Shown here in pieces: positions 1 through 8,476 of a stretch of 41,104 nt of DNA. The position numbers were made by a program, and so were the translations under genes. The notes beneath the pieces are model-generated. The model was not told the DNA's origin, ran no database searches, and saw only the letters and a list, made by a program, of their open reading frames with translations. How positions within the stretch are numbered: position 1 is the first letter of the stretch; the number at the start of each line of letters is the position of its first letter. The DNA comes from Akkermansia sp. (GTDB taxonomy: Bacteria; Verrucomicrobiota; Verrucomicrobiia; Verrucomicrobiales; Akkermansiaceae), in contig JAFQSQ010000039.1 in the NCBI GenBank assembly GCA_017409465.1, positions 1 to 41,104 of the forward strand. The letters run 5' to 3'.

Positions 1-4
1 GAAG

Positions 5-29
5 AGCCCCGGGGAGCCGGGGCTTTTTT
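5..29 (+). terminator. Rho-independent terminator
   Basis: An 8-bp perfect GC-rich stem (AGCCCCGG / CCGGGGCT) with loop GGAG is followed directly by six T residues. It reads as a terminator on the + strand only, since the other direction has no T tract. It probably ends an operon lying left of the window. Confidence 0.85.
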
Positions 30-66
30 GTTTTCATCATTTTGCCGATGGCAGCAAAATGATAGG

Positions 67-354
67 CTACCCGATGAGGGCACGGAGGCGCTGCACGTTG
101 GCCATGGCGGCATCGTGTGCGGGCTTTTGAGCGGTGCGGGCATAGGCTATGACCTCTGCCGCATAGAGCAGGAACTTGCGGCCCCCGATGCAGGGGCGGA
201 AGGCTTGCAGCTGGCCACGGGCCACCAGGTTGCGGACGGAGCGGTCGGACATGCAGAGCACGAGGGCAGCGTCCCCGGTAGTCATGAAGAGAGAGCCCGG
301 TGGCGGTTGAGACGCGGGCGCAGAGGTGGCAAGAATGGAGGCGGTGGAAGACAT
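67..354 (-). CDS. Small helix-turn-helix (excisionase/MerR-like) DNA-binding protein
   Basis: A 95-residue protein. The core, roughly residues 23-75, reads FMTTGDAALVLCMSDRSVRNLVARGQ and then a GGRKFLLYAAEVIAYA stretch. This is the layout of excisionase or MerR-type winged helices: a Met-Thr-Thr entry, a recognition helix 'SDRSVRNLVARG', and a wing carrying the 'R-K-F' strand before a 'V-IAYA' helix. The start at 354 (MSSTAS) is preferred over an upstream ATG at 399 because an extended -10 box lies at 380-388, between the two. It is transcribed against the late genes, so it may be a phage regulator or a lysogenically expressed gene. The target is unknown. Confidence 0.7.
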   Translation of the reverse strand: MSSTASILATSAPASQPPPGSLFMTTGDAALVLCMSDRSVRNLVARGQLQAFRPCIGGRKFLLYAAEVIAYARTAQKPAHDAAMANVQRLRALIG

Positions 355-379
355 AAGAAAGAACGGTTGCAACGATAGA

Positions 380-388
380 ATTATAGCA
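380..388 (-). promoter_or_regulatory. Extended -10 promoter for the HTH gene
   Basis: On the minus strand the bases read TGCTATAAT, a perfect -10 hexamer with the TGn extension. No good -35 is visible, as is usual for extended -10 promoters. The expected transcript start gives a leader of about 19 nt to the ATG at 354. Confidence 0.55.
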
Positions 389-485
389 CGGGGGAGCAAA
401 AGAGTGACGCCCTGGGAGCGGGGTATGACACAATCTGAATTACGAAGTAGGGCCCGGCTTCGCGTCTGCGCTTGCTACGCCGAGG

Positions 486-514
486 CGAATTTGCCGCGAG
501 ATGCGGCAAATTCG
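486..514. repeat. Perfect 12-bp inverted repeat (hairpin)
   Basis: Arms 486-497 and 503-514 are exact complements (CGAATTTGCCGC / GCGGCAAATTCG) around the loop GAGAT. There is no T tract on either side, so it is not a standard terminator. It could be an operator or an RNA structure. Confidence 0.7.
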
Positions 515-582
515 GAAAAAGCGGAAAGATAGGAAAGAGGGGAAAGAGCGGAAGCCGGAGCGTCACGAATGCGCCCGGTGGT

Positions 583-617
583 GCTATGCTGTACGCAAAC
601 GAAGCGCACAGCATAGC
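583..617 (+). promoter_or_regulatory. Inverted repeat at the amidase start, possible late-promoter or operator site
   Basis: GCTATGCTGT (583-592) and ACAGCATAGC (608-617) are perfect inverted repeats separated by 15 bases, and the right arm ends two bases before the ATG at 620. The right arm and start (AGCATAGCAAATGA, 610-623) recur exactly at 14097-14110, at another gene start in the same prophage. A role as an activator site like that of Mu C protein is inference. Confidence 0.5.
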
Positions 618-619
618 AA

Positions 620-1228
620 ATGAGCAAAGGAAAGCACATCATCATTGATATTGGCCACGCCCGGGGAACCGGTGCCAGGGGCAACGGAATGGAAGAGCAC
701 GCCCGGTGCGAGCAGATAGCCGGGCATCTGGCCAACAGACTGCGGGCCGATGGGTACGCCGTCACCGTGCTGGACTACCCGGACAGCACGAACAGCGCAG
801 ACCTGGTGGCCACGGTGAAAGCAGCCAACGGAATCAGCCGCGCCGCGTTCGGCATCAGTCTGCACATGGATGCCGCAAGCAAGGTGGTGGGCTATGTTGA
901 GAGCATAGACGAAGACGGCGAGCCATGCAAGCAGCCCATCATCGAGGAAGACCCCGCCCCGCACGGTGCGCACATCTGCTATGTGAGCAACACCGGCAAG
1001 CGCATGGCTGAGGCCATAGCGAAGTGGCTCTGCACCCTGCTGCCGGGGCGTGCCAGCGACACGGTGAAGCGCGGCGACCTTTACATCCTGAAGAACACGC
1101 GGGCCCCCTGGGTGCTGGTGGAGTGCGGCTTCATAACGACCCCGGAAGACGCGGTCACGGAGCCGCAGCAGATAGCGGAGTGCATAGCCGCCGGGGTGCG
1201 CCATTATTTTGAAGAGGTAGCAGCATGA
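620..1228 (+). CDS. N-acetylmuramoyl-L-alanine amidase (Amidase_3), phage endolysin
   Basis: A 202-residue single-domain Amidase_3-type enzyme that cleaves the amide bond between MurNAc and L-Ala in peptidoglycan. The zinc-site pattern is visible: IDIGHA (His13), a Glu in MEEH (Glu25 or Glu26), SLHMDA (His82), and the catalytic Glu168 in LVECGFITTPED. There is no signal peptide and no wall-binding domain, so it needs a holin or another export route, as expected of an endolysin. It is the first gene of the + strand late block and overlaps the next gene by ATGA, consistent with a lysis cassette. The start at 620 lacks a Shine-Dalgarno and sits just after an inverted repeat. Confidence 0.9.
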   Translation: MSKGKHIIIDIGHARGTGARGNGMEEHARCEQIAGHLANRLRADGYAVTVLDYPDSTNSADLVATVKAANGISRAAFGISLHMDAASKVVGYVESIDEDGEPCKQPIIEEDPAPHGAHICYVSNTGKRMAEAIAKWLCTLLPGRASDTVKRGDLYILKNTRAPWVLVECGFITTPEDAVTEPQQIAECIAAGVRHYFEEVAA

Positions 1229-1695
1229 AAAAGATTTTTCGAGTAGTCGCGCTTTGCGTAGTCATTGGCTGCACCGGCTCTGTTATGGGAGCCGGTGCAG
1301 ATACCCCCGCCGGGAGATACCCGCAGCAGGGAGACGGCACCGCCATGTGGGCAGCTGCCGCCCCTAAGCCGGAGGATGAAAGCGGGCTGACCTGGCAGCA
1401 GGTGATGGGCATTGTGCTGCTGGGCGGTGGCTGCTGTGGCGGCGGTGTGCTGTGGCAGAAAGCCCGGCAAGTGAAGATTGAGCCGCAACCGCTGGAGGTG
1501 GCCATGAGCAAGGATTATGTGACCCGCAGCGAATTTGAGGATTACCGCAAGCAAGTGGCCAGCGATATTGAACGCATACACAAGCGCCTTGATACGGTGA
1601 TGCCCGCCGTGGCAGAGATAAAGGGGGAACTGAAGCAGATAGCCCAAAAGCAGACGCAGATTCTGGACTTGTTACTGAATAGAAAGGCAAGCTAA
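1225..1695 (+). CDS. Membrane-anchored lysis-cassette lipoprotein with coiled coil
   Basis: 156 residues. The N-terminus MKKIFRVVALCVVIGC is a signal peptide ending in a lipobox-like VIGC (Cys16). A Pro/Ala/Gly-rich linker follows, then a hydrophobic Gly-rich segment (about 60-77, VMGIVLLGGGCCGGGVLW), then a charged helical region (about 95-152) predicted to form a coiled coil (heptad-like EFEDYRKQVASDIERIHKRL). It overlaps the endolysin stop by four bases and so is probably coupled to it. Its place and topology suggest a spanin or holin partner, but no named family was recognised. Confidence 0.6.
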   Translation: MKKIFRVVALCVVIGCTGSVMGAGADTPAGRYPQQGDGTAMWAAAAPKPEDESGLTWQQVMGIVLLGGGCCGGGVLWQKARQVKIEPQPLEVAMSKDYVTRSEFEDYRKQVASDIERIHKRLDTVMPAVAEIKGELKQIAQKQTQILDLLLNRKAS

Positions 1696-1961
1696 TGATT
1701 GACCAAAAGAAGAGAGAACGCACCGTGCGCCGCGCCCTGCTGGAAGACCTGGCCAACACCCCGCGCGGGTACTTGCAGCCGCAGGAAGCGCTGGAAGGCA
1801 GCGCCCGGCTTGCGGTGTGTCCGCCGCCCACCGATGCCGAATTTGACAGCGCTTTCCGCCGTCTGGAAGCAGATGACCTGATTCATTGCGAAATTGACGC
1901 CATGGGCGTGAAGCGCTGGTGTATCACCAGCGTGGGGCGTGCCGCACTAGCCGAATGCTGA
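1695..1961 (+). CDS. Winged-helix phage protein (VpaChn25_0724-like)
   Basis: 88 residues. The pattern 'RRALLEDLANTPRGYLQPQEAL ... FDSAFRRLEADDLIHCEI ... VKRWCITSVGRAALAE' fits a winged-helix fold ending in the typical 'T-x-x-G-R-x-A' segment. In Mu-like phages a protein of this kind often sits just upstream of the gp27 homologue, which is the arrangement here. The start overlaps the previous stop by one base (TAATG). Its role in the phage is not known; DNA binding during packaging or late regulation are possibilities. Confidence 0.6.
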   Translation: MIDQKKRERTVRRALLEDLANTPRGYLQPQEALEGSARLAVCPPPTDAEFDSAFRRLEADDLIHCEIDAMGVKRWCITSVGRAALAEC

Positions 1962-1978
1962 AGAGAAAAAGCCCCATC

Positions 1979-2473
1979 ATGAAGAAGCTCCGCAAAGACA
2001 GCAAATTTGCCCGCCTGACGGAAGAGCAGCGCAGCGAGCTGGGCGTGTACCTGGAAGGGCACAGCCTGGAAGAATCGCAGCAGTGGCTTGCCGCCCGTGG
2101 GGTGGAAGTGAGCCTGCAGAGCATCAGCGAATTTTACAGGCTGCATGTGCTGCCCTGCAAGTGGCAGCGCATGGCCACGGTTGCTGCCGTGCTCAGCAAG
2201 GTGGAGGGCGAGAGCGTGACCGATGCCGCGCACCGCGCCGTAGCGCAGCGCGTCTTTGAACTGAGCACAGACCCGAAGGCAGACCCGGAGTTGCTGGCCA
2301 AGTTCTACAAGCTCATGAACGAAGGGCAACAGACGGCGCAGAGCGAGCGCAAGCTGGCACTGCTGGAAGCGAAGGCGCGCCGCGCAGATGAAGCGCAGGC
2401 GGTAGCCGGAGACAAGACGCAGAGCGCGGAAGAGCGCATGCGGAAGATTAAAGAAATTTTCGGGCTGAATTGA
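1979..2473 (+). CDS. Mu gp27-like DUF3486 protein, probable small terminase subunit
   Basis: 164 residues. The N-terminal part (KFARLTEEQRSELGVYLEGHSLEESQQWLAARGVEVS) is the helix-turn-helix expected of DUF3486/Mu gp27 proteins, which recognise phage DNA and hand it to the large terminase. The C-terminal half is helical and charged (LALLEAKARRADEAQ). It is followed by the large terminase, as in Mu. ATG 1979 (MKKLRKDSK) is preferred over 1955 because the family normally begins with this basic segment. No Shine-Dalgarno is obvious. Confidence 0.8.
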   Translation: MKKLRKDSKFARLTEEQRSELGVYLEGHSLEESQQWLAARGVEVSLQSISEFYRLHVLPCKWQRMATVAAVLSKVEGESVTDAAHRAVAQRVFELSTDPKADPELLAKFYKLMNEGQQTAQSERKLALLEAKARRADEAQAVAGDKTQSAEERMRKIKEIFGLN

Positions 2474-2519
2474 GAGAGTGAAGCCCGGTTTCATAGGTAG
2501 TAAGTAAGAACGCAATAAC

Positions 2520-4046
2520 ATGCAGAAAAAAGCCACAGCCCCCGCCAATGTGACCCGCCGGAAGCGCGAAAGCCGCGCGGGGAAAGCGAAGGCGCAAGCC
2601 CCCGCCCCGGTGGAGGCTGTGGCCGCTGCGTTTGCACCTATGGAAGAGGAAGCCGGCGCGGAACCCACGAACCCGCTTGACCTGCTGCTGCCGTACCAAA
2701 AGCGCCTTGTTTTTGATAAAAGCCGCTTTGTGGCGGCCTGCTTTGCGCGACAGACCGGCAAGAGCTTTTCCGTGGCCTGCCGTGTGGCCGGGCGCATGAT
2801 AGCGATTCCCGGGCTCACCGTGGTGATTGCCGCTCCATCTGGGCGCCAGAGTAATGAATCCCTGGACAAGGTAAAAGACTGGTTGCGGGCATTCTCTGTG
2901 GCGTGGGCTGATGAGGTGGAAGACCTGCGCGACATCGAGGCCGACCTGTACGCCAAGAGCATCAAAATGAAGAACGGCAGCCGCTGCATTGCAGTGCCGG
3001 GCAAGCCCAGCACCGTGCGTGGTTTCAGCGGTGATATATGGCTGGACGAGTTCGCATTCTTTGAGCAGCCGCAAGAGACGTGGAAAGCCATCTTGCCCAC
3101 TATCACCAACAGCATGCGCGGCGGTAAAAAGACCGTGATGATTACCAGCACCCCGAACGGGCGCGGTGTGCGCGGCGTGAGATTTTACAAGATTATGATG
3201 GGCGAGACAAAAGGCGCATGGAGCCGCCACCTTGTCCCGCTGAAAAGCGCCATTGCCGAAGGCTTGCCCACGGACTACCAGGAGCTGGCAGACCTGATGG
3301 ACGATGCCGTAGCCCAGGCGCAAGAGCTGGACTGTGAGTTCCTGGACGATACCAGCGAGCTGCTGAGCTATGAGCTGATAGCCGGAGCCACCAGCCCCGA
3401 TGCCACCAGCGTGGCCGCGCCGGAAATATACGCCCCCGGCAGCGGGCGGGACATCCGCCTTGGCATTGACTTTGGCCGAACGAATGACCCCACCGTGTGC
3501 TGGATGTTCGAGCGCGTGGGCGATGTGTGTTATACCAGGGAGGTGCTGGTGCTGAAGAACTGCCCCACCCCTGCCCAGGAAGAGATACTCCGCAGCCGCA
3601 TCCGCGTGGCCCGCCGTGTGTGTTTTGACTACACCGGCCCGGGCATCGGCATGGGCGACCACCTGGTGCATGAGTTCGGGGAATGGAACCCGGGCAAGCA
3701 TGAGTTCGGCAAGATTGAGCTCTGCACTTTCACGGTGGCATTCAAGCGAGACATATTCCCGAAGTTGCGCCGGGCGTTTGAAGCACCGGTGAGGGTACGC
3801 ATCCCGGCGGGTGAAGACATCCGCGAAGACTTGCACGCCATGCAGCAGCTCATTAAAAATGGAGAATACACCTACAGCGCCCCGCATACATCAGAGGGGC
3901 ACAGCGACCGCTGCACCGCCCTGGCACTTGCATGGCGTGCGGCAGCCGATGCCGTTTGCACAGACATGCCCATACCGGTAGACCGTGCGAGCGCATGGGA
4001 TTTGCCGCAGCCCGTAAGCCGTGAAATTATGAACCGCCCATTCTGA
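2520..4046 (+). CDS. Large terminase subunit (Mu gp28-like)
   Basis: A 508-residue packaging motor and nuclease that cuts and translocates phage DNA into the prohead. The N-terminal 45 residues are a basic, Ala/Pro-rich tail. The ATPase follows: Walker A-like ARQTGKS (76-82), Walker B IWLDEFAFF (Asp176, Glu177), and the coupling motif MITSTPNG (about 208-214). The RNase H-like nuclease has LGIDFGRTND (Asp317), VCFDYTG (Asp370) and a late acidic SEGHSDR site near 460. Length and order agree with Mu-like terminases. It lies between the gp27-like gene and the portal. Confidence 0.92.
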   Translation: MQKKATAPANVTRRKRESRAGKAKAQAPAPVEAVAAAFAPMEEEAGAEPTNPLDLLLPYQKRLVFDKSRFVAACFARQTGKSFSVACRVAGRMIAIPGLTVVIAAPSGRQSNESLDKVKDWLRAFSVAWADEVEDLRDIEADLYAKSIKMKNGSRCIAVPGKPSTVRGFSGDIWLDEFAFFEQPQETWKAILPTITNSMRGGKKTVMITSTPNGRGVRGVRFYKIMMGETKGAWSRHLVPLKSAIAEGLPTDYQELADLMDDAVAQAQELDCEFLDDTSELLSYELIAGATSPDATSVAAPEIYAPGSGRDIRLGIDFGRTNDPTVCWMFERVGDVCYTREVLVLKNCPTPAQEEILRSRIRVARRVCFDYTGPGIGMGDHLVHEFGEWNPGKHEFGKIELCTFTVAFKRDIFPKLRRAFEAPVRVRIPAGEDIREDLHAMQQLIKNGEYTYSAPHTSEGHSDRCTALALAWRAAADAVCTDMPIPVDRASAWDLPQPVSREIMNRPF

Positions 4047-4072
4047 AGTACGAATTACGAAGTTTTAAGGAT

Positions 4073-5794
4073 ATGAGCAGAAAGAACAGGAAAGCCACAG
4101 ACAGCCACCCGTGGAATTTTTCAACGGTTGACCTGCAAGACATGGCCCGCGAGCATGACCGCTGGCTGGACTACACCAGCCCGCTGGATTTCATCAGTGT
4201 GGATGTGGTGCGCCGTGCCCAGAATGAAGCCACGCGTGGAGCCTATGCCCAGCTGCAATGGCTCTGGGAACAGCTGGAACCCGCCGACCCGATTCTGGCC
4301 ACCTGTGTGGAGCGGCGACTGGGTGCGCTGAAGCGCATTCCCTGGGACATCCGCAAGAAAGAAGGCTTGTCGGATGCGGAAGATTTACTTGCCGAAGCGC
4401 AGCTGCGCACGGTGCAGGATTTTGCCAACGCCATAGAGAACCTGGACGAAGGCATCGAAGCACTGGCACAAGCGAGCTTCAGGCACTACCGGCACATTCA
4501 GCTTTTGGAGACGGAAGACGGGAGCCTCCGCCTGAACTTAACAGAGAACTGGAACTGGGCCCGTGACGGCTATGCCGGCGCCTGGCAATGGAATCCCGCC
4601 GCTACCTACGGCCTGACCCGTGGCATGCCTCTGCCGGTAGCCCCTGCCAGCATTGTGACCCGCATCTGTGCCCGCCCGATTGACCAGCCGGCCATGATGC
4701 TGTGCCTGGACAGGAAGAATGCAAAAGCGCAATGGCTGGTATACAATGGGCGCTACGGCACGCCGCCGGTGTTCGCCATCATGCCGCAGGGCGTGGACGA
4801 AGGGCTGCGCAAGGAGTATATCAAATTTGCCATGCAGTGCGTGAGCAATGCAGCGGGCGTGCTGCCCGCCGGGGCGGATGTCAAGACCGTGACGCCCGGC
4901 AATGGTGGCCCCGATACGTTCAGCCGCATGATTGACCTGAGCACCCAGGAACTGGTGCTGCGCGCCACCGGTGGCCTGATGACCATGCTGACCGCACCGG
5001 GAGCCGGTACGAACACCGCCACGGGCAGCGCACACCAGGATGCTTTTGACGACCTGGCCGCGAGCGAAGGGGCGCAGATAGCAGCGCTGCTGCAAGAAAA
5101 GATTTTTGCCCCGGTGCTGGAACAATGGCACCCCGGCCAGCCGCATCTTGTGGAGTTTGTCATGCGCCGCCCGGACAGCGACACCGCCGCCGGCAGCGTG
5201 GCCAATATCGCCGCGCTTGCCGCATCCGGCTACCGCACCCCGGACGAACAGGTGGCAGAGCTCACCGGCTTGCAAGTCACATCGGCCAACATGGACTCCA
5301 CCGCCATTTACGCGGCCAAGGCTGCGGGCTATGTGCCTACCCAGGAAGCAATGGCCGAACGCATGGGCATGCCGCTGCAACCCGCACCGCAGGAAGATGG
5401 GGGGCTGCCCCCGGCTCTCAATAGCCTGCGCGTGCGCTATGCACCCACTATGCTTTACCCGCCCGCGCGTGCCGCCTTTGAGCGTGCGCTGAATGCGAAA
5501 GCGACAAGCGAAACAGAAAGCCCGCGCACTGAAGCTGCGGCAGAGCCGCCGCTGACGGGCGGCGAGCTTGCGGCATTGCGTGCGCTGGGTGGCGGGCTGG
5601 ATGCAGCCCAATTAGCGGCAGATGCCCGCTATGCTGCTAAAGAGTTGCGGCATGGGGTGAAAAGTAACGAAGAAACGAGGAAGCCCGCACAAGCCCCTGT
5701 AGCACCGCGCGGGACTCTTAGGGGTACGGAGTACCCCACCGCGCCTGATAAGGGCGGCAGAGGGGCGGCAGAGAGCGGCAAGCAGACAAAATGA
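4073..5794 (+). CDS. Portal protein (DUF935, Mu gp29-like)
   Basis: 573 residues. The N-terminal region (LDFISVDVVRRAQNEATRGAYAQLQWLWEQLEPADPILATCVERRLGALKRIPWDI) is characteristic of DUF935 portals, which form the dodecameric DNA gate of the capsid. A helical, Ala-rich C-terminus (about 470-573) follows the portal core. AAGGAT lies immediately upstream of the ATG, one of the few purine-rich sites near a start here. In Mu the MuF head protein gene follows directly; here the next gene is the protease, joined by an ATGA overlap, and MuF lies about 6.5 kb downstream. Confidence 0.9.
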   Translation: MSRKNRKATDSHPWNFSTVDLQDMAREHDRWLDYTSPLDFISVDVVRRAQNEATRGAYAQLQWLWEQLEPADPILATCVERRLGALKRIPWDIRKKEGLSDAEDLLAEAQLRTVQDFANAIENLDEGIEALAQASFRHYRHIQLLETEDGSLRLNLTENWNWARDGYAGAWQWNPAATYGLTRGMPLPVAPASIVTRICARPIDQPAMMLCLDRKNAKAQWLVYNGRYGTPPVFAIMPQGVDEGLRKEYIKFAMQCVSNAAGVLPAGADVKTVTPGNGGPDTFSRMIDLSTQELVLRATGGLMTMLTAPGAGTNTATGSAHQDAFDDLAASEGAQIAALLQEKIFAPVLEQWHPGQPHLVEFVMRRPDSDTAAGSVANIAALAASGYRTPDEQVAELTGLQVTSANMDSTAIYAAKAAGYVPTQEAMAERMGMPLQPAPQEDGGLPPALNSLRVRYAPTMLYPPARAAFERALNAKATSETESPRTEAAAEPPLTGGELAALRALGGGLDAAQLAADARYAAKELRHGVKSNEETRKPAQAPVAPRGTLRGTEYPTAPDKGGRGAAESGKQTK

Positions 5795-7074
5795 CAGCAA
5801 GCACCATCAGAGATATGAGCATACCCGCATTTACAGACAAGACAGCACCGCGCGCGCCGTTTAAGCCCGGGAGCGTGCCGGGGGCTGCATGGTTTAACAT
5901 CGAGACCGTATTCTGCCACGCCTGCCCGAATCCGGGGGCGATGCTGCGAAGCCATGGGCTGCACACGGAAGAAGGGGCAGACCTGTGGGCCGCCTGTGTG
6001 GAAGCGGGGCTTGACCGTGAGGTGGCCACGCCGGAGACGCTGGCCGCGCTGGCCGATACCTTCCGCGCTGTGGATGCGGAGGGGCGCGGGGTGCTGCTGA
6101 CGGTAGACCATGCGGGGGTGGGCGAGCGCCCGGACACGCGCGCCGCCGGATGGATAAAGGCGCTGCATGCAGATGGCGGGAAGCTGTGGGCGTGGATTGA
6201 GTTGACGCCATACGGCCACGGGCTGGTGGATAGCGCCGAATTTGCATTTTTCTCCACGGAGTACGATTACCGCGATTTTAAGCGGACGGAAGCGGGAGCC
6301 GAGCCACAGAGGCTGGCAGGCTGCACGCTGACGAACGGGCCGCGCCACCCGGCGCAGACGCCCTGCACGAACATGAAGACCTTGCAGGCCCGTGCCTGCG
6401 CAACCCAAGACAATAAGAACATGAACACCGACACGGAAGAGAAGAAGACCCCGGCCACGAACACGGAGCCGGAGGACACCCCCGCCGCCGCTAACAGCTC
6501 CGGCGTGGCAAGCAAGGGCGAAGAGCCCGCAACGAACGGTGACACCCCCGCCAAGGAGGAAGCCACCAACACCGGCACGGAGCCCGCCAAGGAACCTGCC
6601 GCCACGAATGACGATGACCTGCAGCCCGGTGATGACCTTACCGCCACCATTGTGGCGGTGGCTGAATTGCTGGGCCTGCCTGACAGCGCCAAGCCTGCTG
6701 ACCTGCTGGACGCCGTGAAGACTCTTCAGCGCAGCAATGAGGAACTGCGCGCGGCTCTTGCAGAGGCAAACAAGAATGCGAGCATGAGCGGCGGCACGGC
6801 TGCCAGCTCTGTGCGCTACCCGCACCTGCGCGCCCTGAATCACGGCACCCGCAAGGCCACGGCCCTGACCGGTGCCACGCCTAACCGCGAAGTAACGGTG
6901 AGCGTGGGACACGGCACCCGCGCTGTGAATTGCCAGGATAAGGCGCGAGTGGATTACTGCACCAATGCCGTGACCACGGCAGAGCGAGCGCTGGGCCGCG
7001 CGCTGACCCCCGCCGAATATGGCCGCACCTGGGCTAAGGCCAACTCAGATTATACCCAGGGCGTGAACCGCTAA
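5791..7074 (+). CDS. Prohead protease plus scaffold (Mu I/Z-like)
   Basis: 427 residues. Residues about 1-190 resemble Mu protein I: a 'VDHAG..' strand, the 'AAGWIKALHADGGKLWAWIELT' hairpin and 'SAEFAFFSTEY', with the family's usual His, Asp and Ser or Tyr positions. Residues about 210-280 are a low-complexity Thr/Glu/Ala/Pro linker. A helical segment follows (LQRSNEELRAALAEAN), as in scaffold proteins. An in-frame ATG at 6421 (MNTDTEEK) could start a separate scaffold, as Z does inside I in Mu; this is inference. The first ATG overlaps the portal stop. Confidence 0.8.
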   Translation: MTASTIRDMSIPAFTDKTAPRAPFKPGSVPGAAWFNIETVFCHACPNPGAMLRSHGLHTEEGADLWAACVEAGLDREVATPETLAALADTFRAVDAEGRGVLLTVDHAGVGERPDTRAAGWIKALHADGGKLWAWIELTPYGHGLVDSAEFAFFSTEYDYRDFKRTEAGAEPQRLAGCTLTNGPRHPAQTPCTNMKTLQARACATQDNKNMNTDTEEKKTPATNTEPEDTPAAANSSGVASKGEEPATNGDTPAKEEATNTGTEPAKEPAATNDDDLQPGDDLTATIVAVAELLGLPDSAKPADLLDAVKTLQRSNEELRAALAEANKNASMSGGTAASSVRYPHLRALNHGTRKATALTGATPNREVTVSVGHGTRAVNCQDKARVDYCTNAVTTAERALGRALTPAEYGRTWAKANSDYTQGVNR

Positions 7075-7100
7075 CCCAAACAAGAAACAACACAAGACAC

Positions 7101-7499
7101 ATGATTACGAATCATACCCCCGCAATCCGTGCCCCGTATGCCGCCGCGCTGAAGTCTCAGCCGCACATTCATGAGGGCAAGCTGGGCAAGCTGAACGCCG
7201 CCGGCGAGATTGAGCTTGCCACTTCCGCTGATGATGCTTTCGGCATTATCAGCGACCCTGACAGCCTGGCCACCGCTGTGGCTGGGAACGCTACCAGCGC
7301 CACGCTGGTGCACCGCAAGTTCCCTGGTATTATCCAGGTGAATGTGGGCGCCACGGGTGCTGCCATCACCCCCGGCACCAAGCTGGTGTACGGCACCGGC
7401 GGTGTGCTGACTACCGGGACGGGCACGGCTGTGGCCGTGGCTGTGGAGTCTGCCCCTGCCGGTCAGGCTGGCCAGATGGTGAATGCTATTCTGCTCTAA
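7101..7499 (+). CDS. Probable head decoration protein
   Basis: 132 residues, Gly/Ala/Thr-rich and predicted all-beta (GKLNAAGEIELATSADDAFGII, PGTKLVYGTGGVLTTGTGTAVAVAVESA). Small beta-rich proteins of this type placed between the protease/scaffold and the major capsid usually cap or cement the capsid. No enzymatic motif is seen. The upstream region is A-rich with no Shine-Dalgarno. Confidence 0.6.
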   Translation: MITNHTPAIRAPYAAALKSQPHIHEGKLGKLNAAGEIELATSADDAFGIISDPDSLATAVAGNATSATLVHRKFPGIIQVNVGATGAAITPGTKLVYGTGGVLTTGTGTAVAVAVESAPAGQAGQMVNAILL

Positions 7500-7521
7500 C
7501 CCCTAACCCAGAAAGAAAGAT

Positions 7522-8472
7522 ATGTCCGCACTGAATCAGTTTAATTACCCGATTTATAATTACGCCGTGGGATGGTTTAACCGCCAGGCCCCGAATCCGC
7601 TCGACTTTATTGCCCCCCACCTGCCTGTGGAGGGTGAGGCTGGCTCTATTAACTTCTACCCGCAGGGCTACGCTTTTCGCCAGGTAGACACGCGCCGCGC
7701 GCCGTATACTGAAGCGCGCATCGTGGATGTGATGGCCAAACCCATTCCGTACCTGCTGGAAGACCATAGCCTGCGCATTGGCGTGGATGATGGAGAAATT
7801 AAGCCGGGAGCCGGCAGCAAGCAGGAATCCGCAGACCAGATTGCACTTACCAAGACGGGCACGCTGCTGTCTACTTGGCGCACCTCTGCCATTGCCCAGG
7901 GGCTTGACTACTTCCGCAAGAATGTGGCCGCTGCTGATGGCAAGGGCGCGTGGAGCGGGGTAGATGCTGAGCCAATCGAGGAGCTTCTCGATATGCTTGA
8001 AGAATATGAGGCCACCAATGGCGTGCTGCCCAATCGCTTCCTGTTCAGCACGGCGGCCTGGAACACGCTGTGCAAGAATGCCGCCGTGCTTGACCTTGTT
8101 GCTTACAATAATGCCAAGACGCTCACACCTGAGCTGCTCTTTAAGCTGCTGCACCTGACTGGTGAGGGCCAGGCGGCGCCGAAGTTCCTCAAGGCCACTG
8201 TGCCTGTGGGTGTACACCGTCCCGGTGCCGAGGTGCCCTTCAAGGGCAGCAATGCCCTGGGCTCTGATGTGTGGCTCACCTATGTGGACGAAGGCCAGCA
8301 GATTGGCGATATGTGCGGCATGCGCCAGCTTCACGCCGGTGGCGAGAGCCCGGTGGAGCATGTGGAAAGCTACTACGAACGCGGGAAGAAGACTACTTTC
8401 TACGAAGTGGGCTTGCACCGCGCTTATGCCGTGACCGCCCCGTCCTGCAATATCCGTCTTTCTATTTCCTGA
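7522..8472 (+). CDS. Major capsid protein
   Basis: 316 residues. The central segment 'NGVLPNRFLFSTAAWNTLCKNAAVLDLV' matches a helix-strand pattern common in HK97-fold major capsid proteins of Mu/B3-like phages, and the N-terminus (FIAPHLPVEGEAGSINFYP, YTEARIVDVMA) matches the early strands of that group. It sits directly after the decoration-like gene and before the head-completion genes. No cleavage site could be assigned. Its stop is followed by CGCC and then the next ATG, a junction used three times in this prophage. Confidence 0.8.
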   Translation: MSALNQFNYPIYNYAVGWFNRQAPNPLDFIAPHLPVEGEAGSINFYPQGYAFRQVDTRRAPYTEARIVDVMAKPIPYLLEDHSLRIGVDDGEIKPGAGSKQESADQIALTKTGTLLSTWRTSAIAQGLDYFRKNVAAADGKGAWSGVDAEPIEELLDMLEEYEATNGVLPNRFLFSTAAWNTLCKNAAVLDLVAYNNAKTLTPELLFKLLHLTGEGQAAPKFLKATVPVGVHRPGAEVPFKGSNALGSDVWLTYVDEGQQIGDMCGMRQLHAGGESPVEHVESYYERGKKTTFYEVGLHRAYAVTAPSCNIRLSIS

Positions 8473-8476
8473 CGCC

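Larger units (their letters stand above)
400..619. other. Gene-free regulatory stretch before the lysis genes
   Basis: No convincing gene. It contains, in order: GAATTACGAAGT (437-448), which recurs at 4052-4063; a segment at 461-471 whose reverse complement recurs at 40897-40907; a 12-bp perfect hairpin (486-514, loop GAGAT); a polypurine run with repeated GGAAAGA-type units (515-556); and a 10-bp inverted repeat ending two bases before the amidase start (583-617). The position matches that of the Mu lysis promoter Plys. Confidence 0.6.

Noticed and set aside
28..378. 116-codon + frame opposite the HTH gene
   Set aside because: Gly/Arg-rich shadow; the minus strand gives a coherent HTH protein with a promoter.
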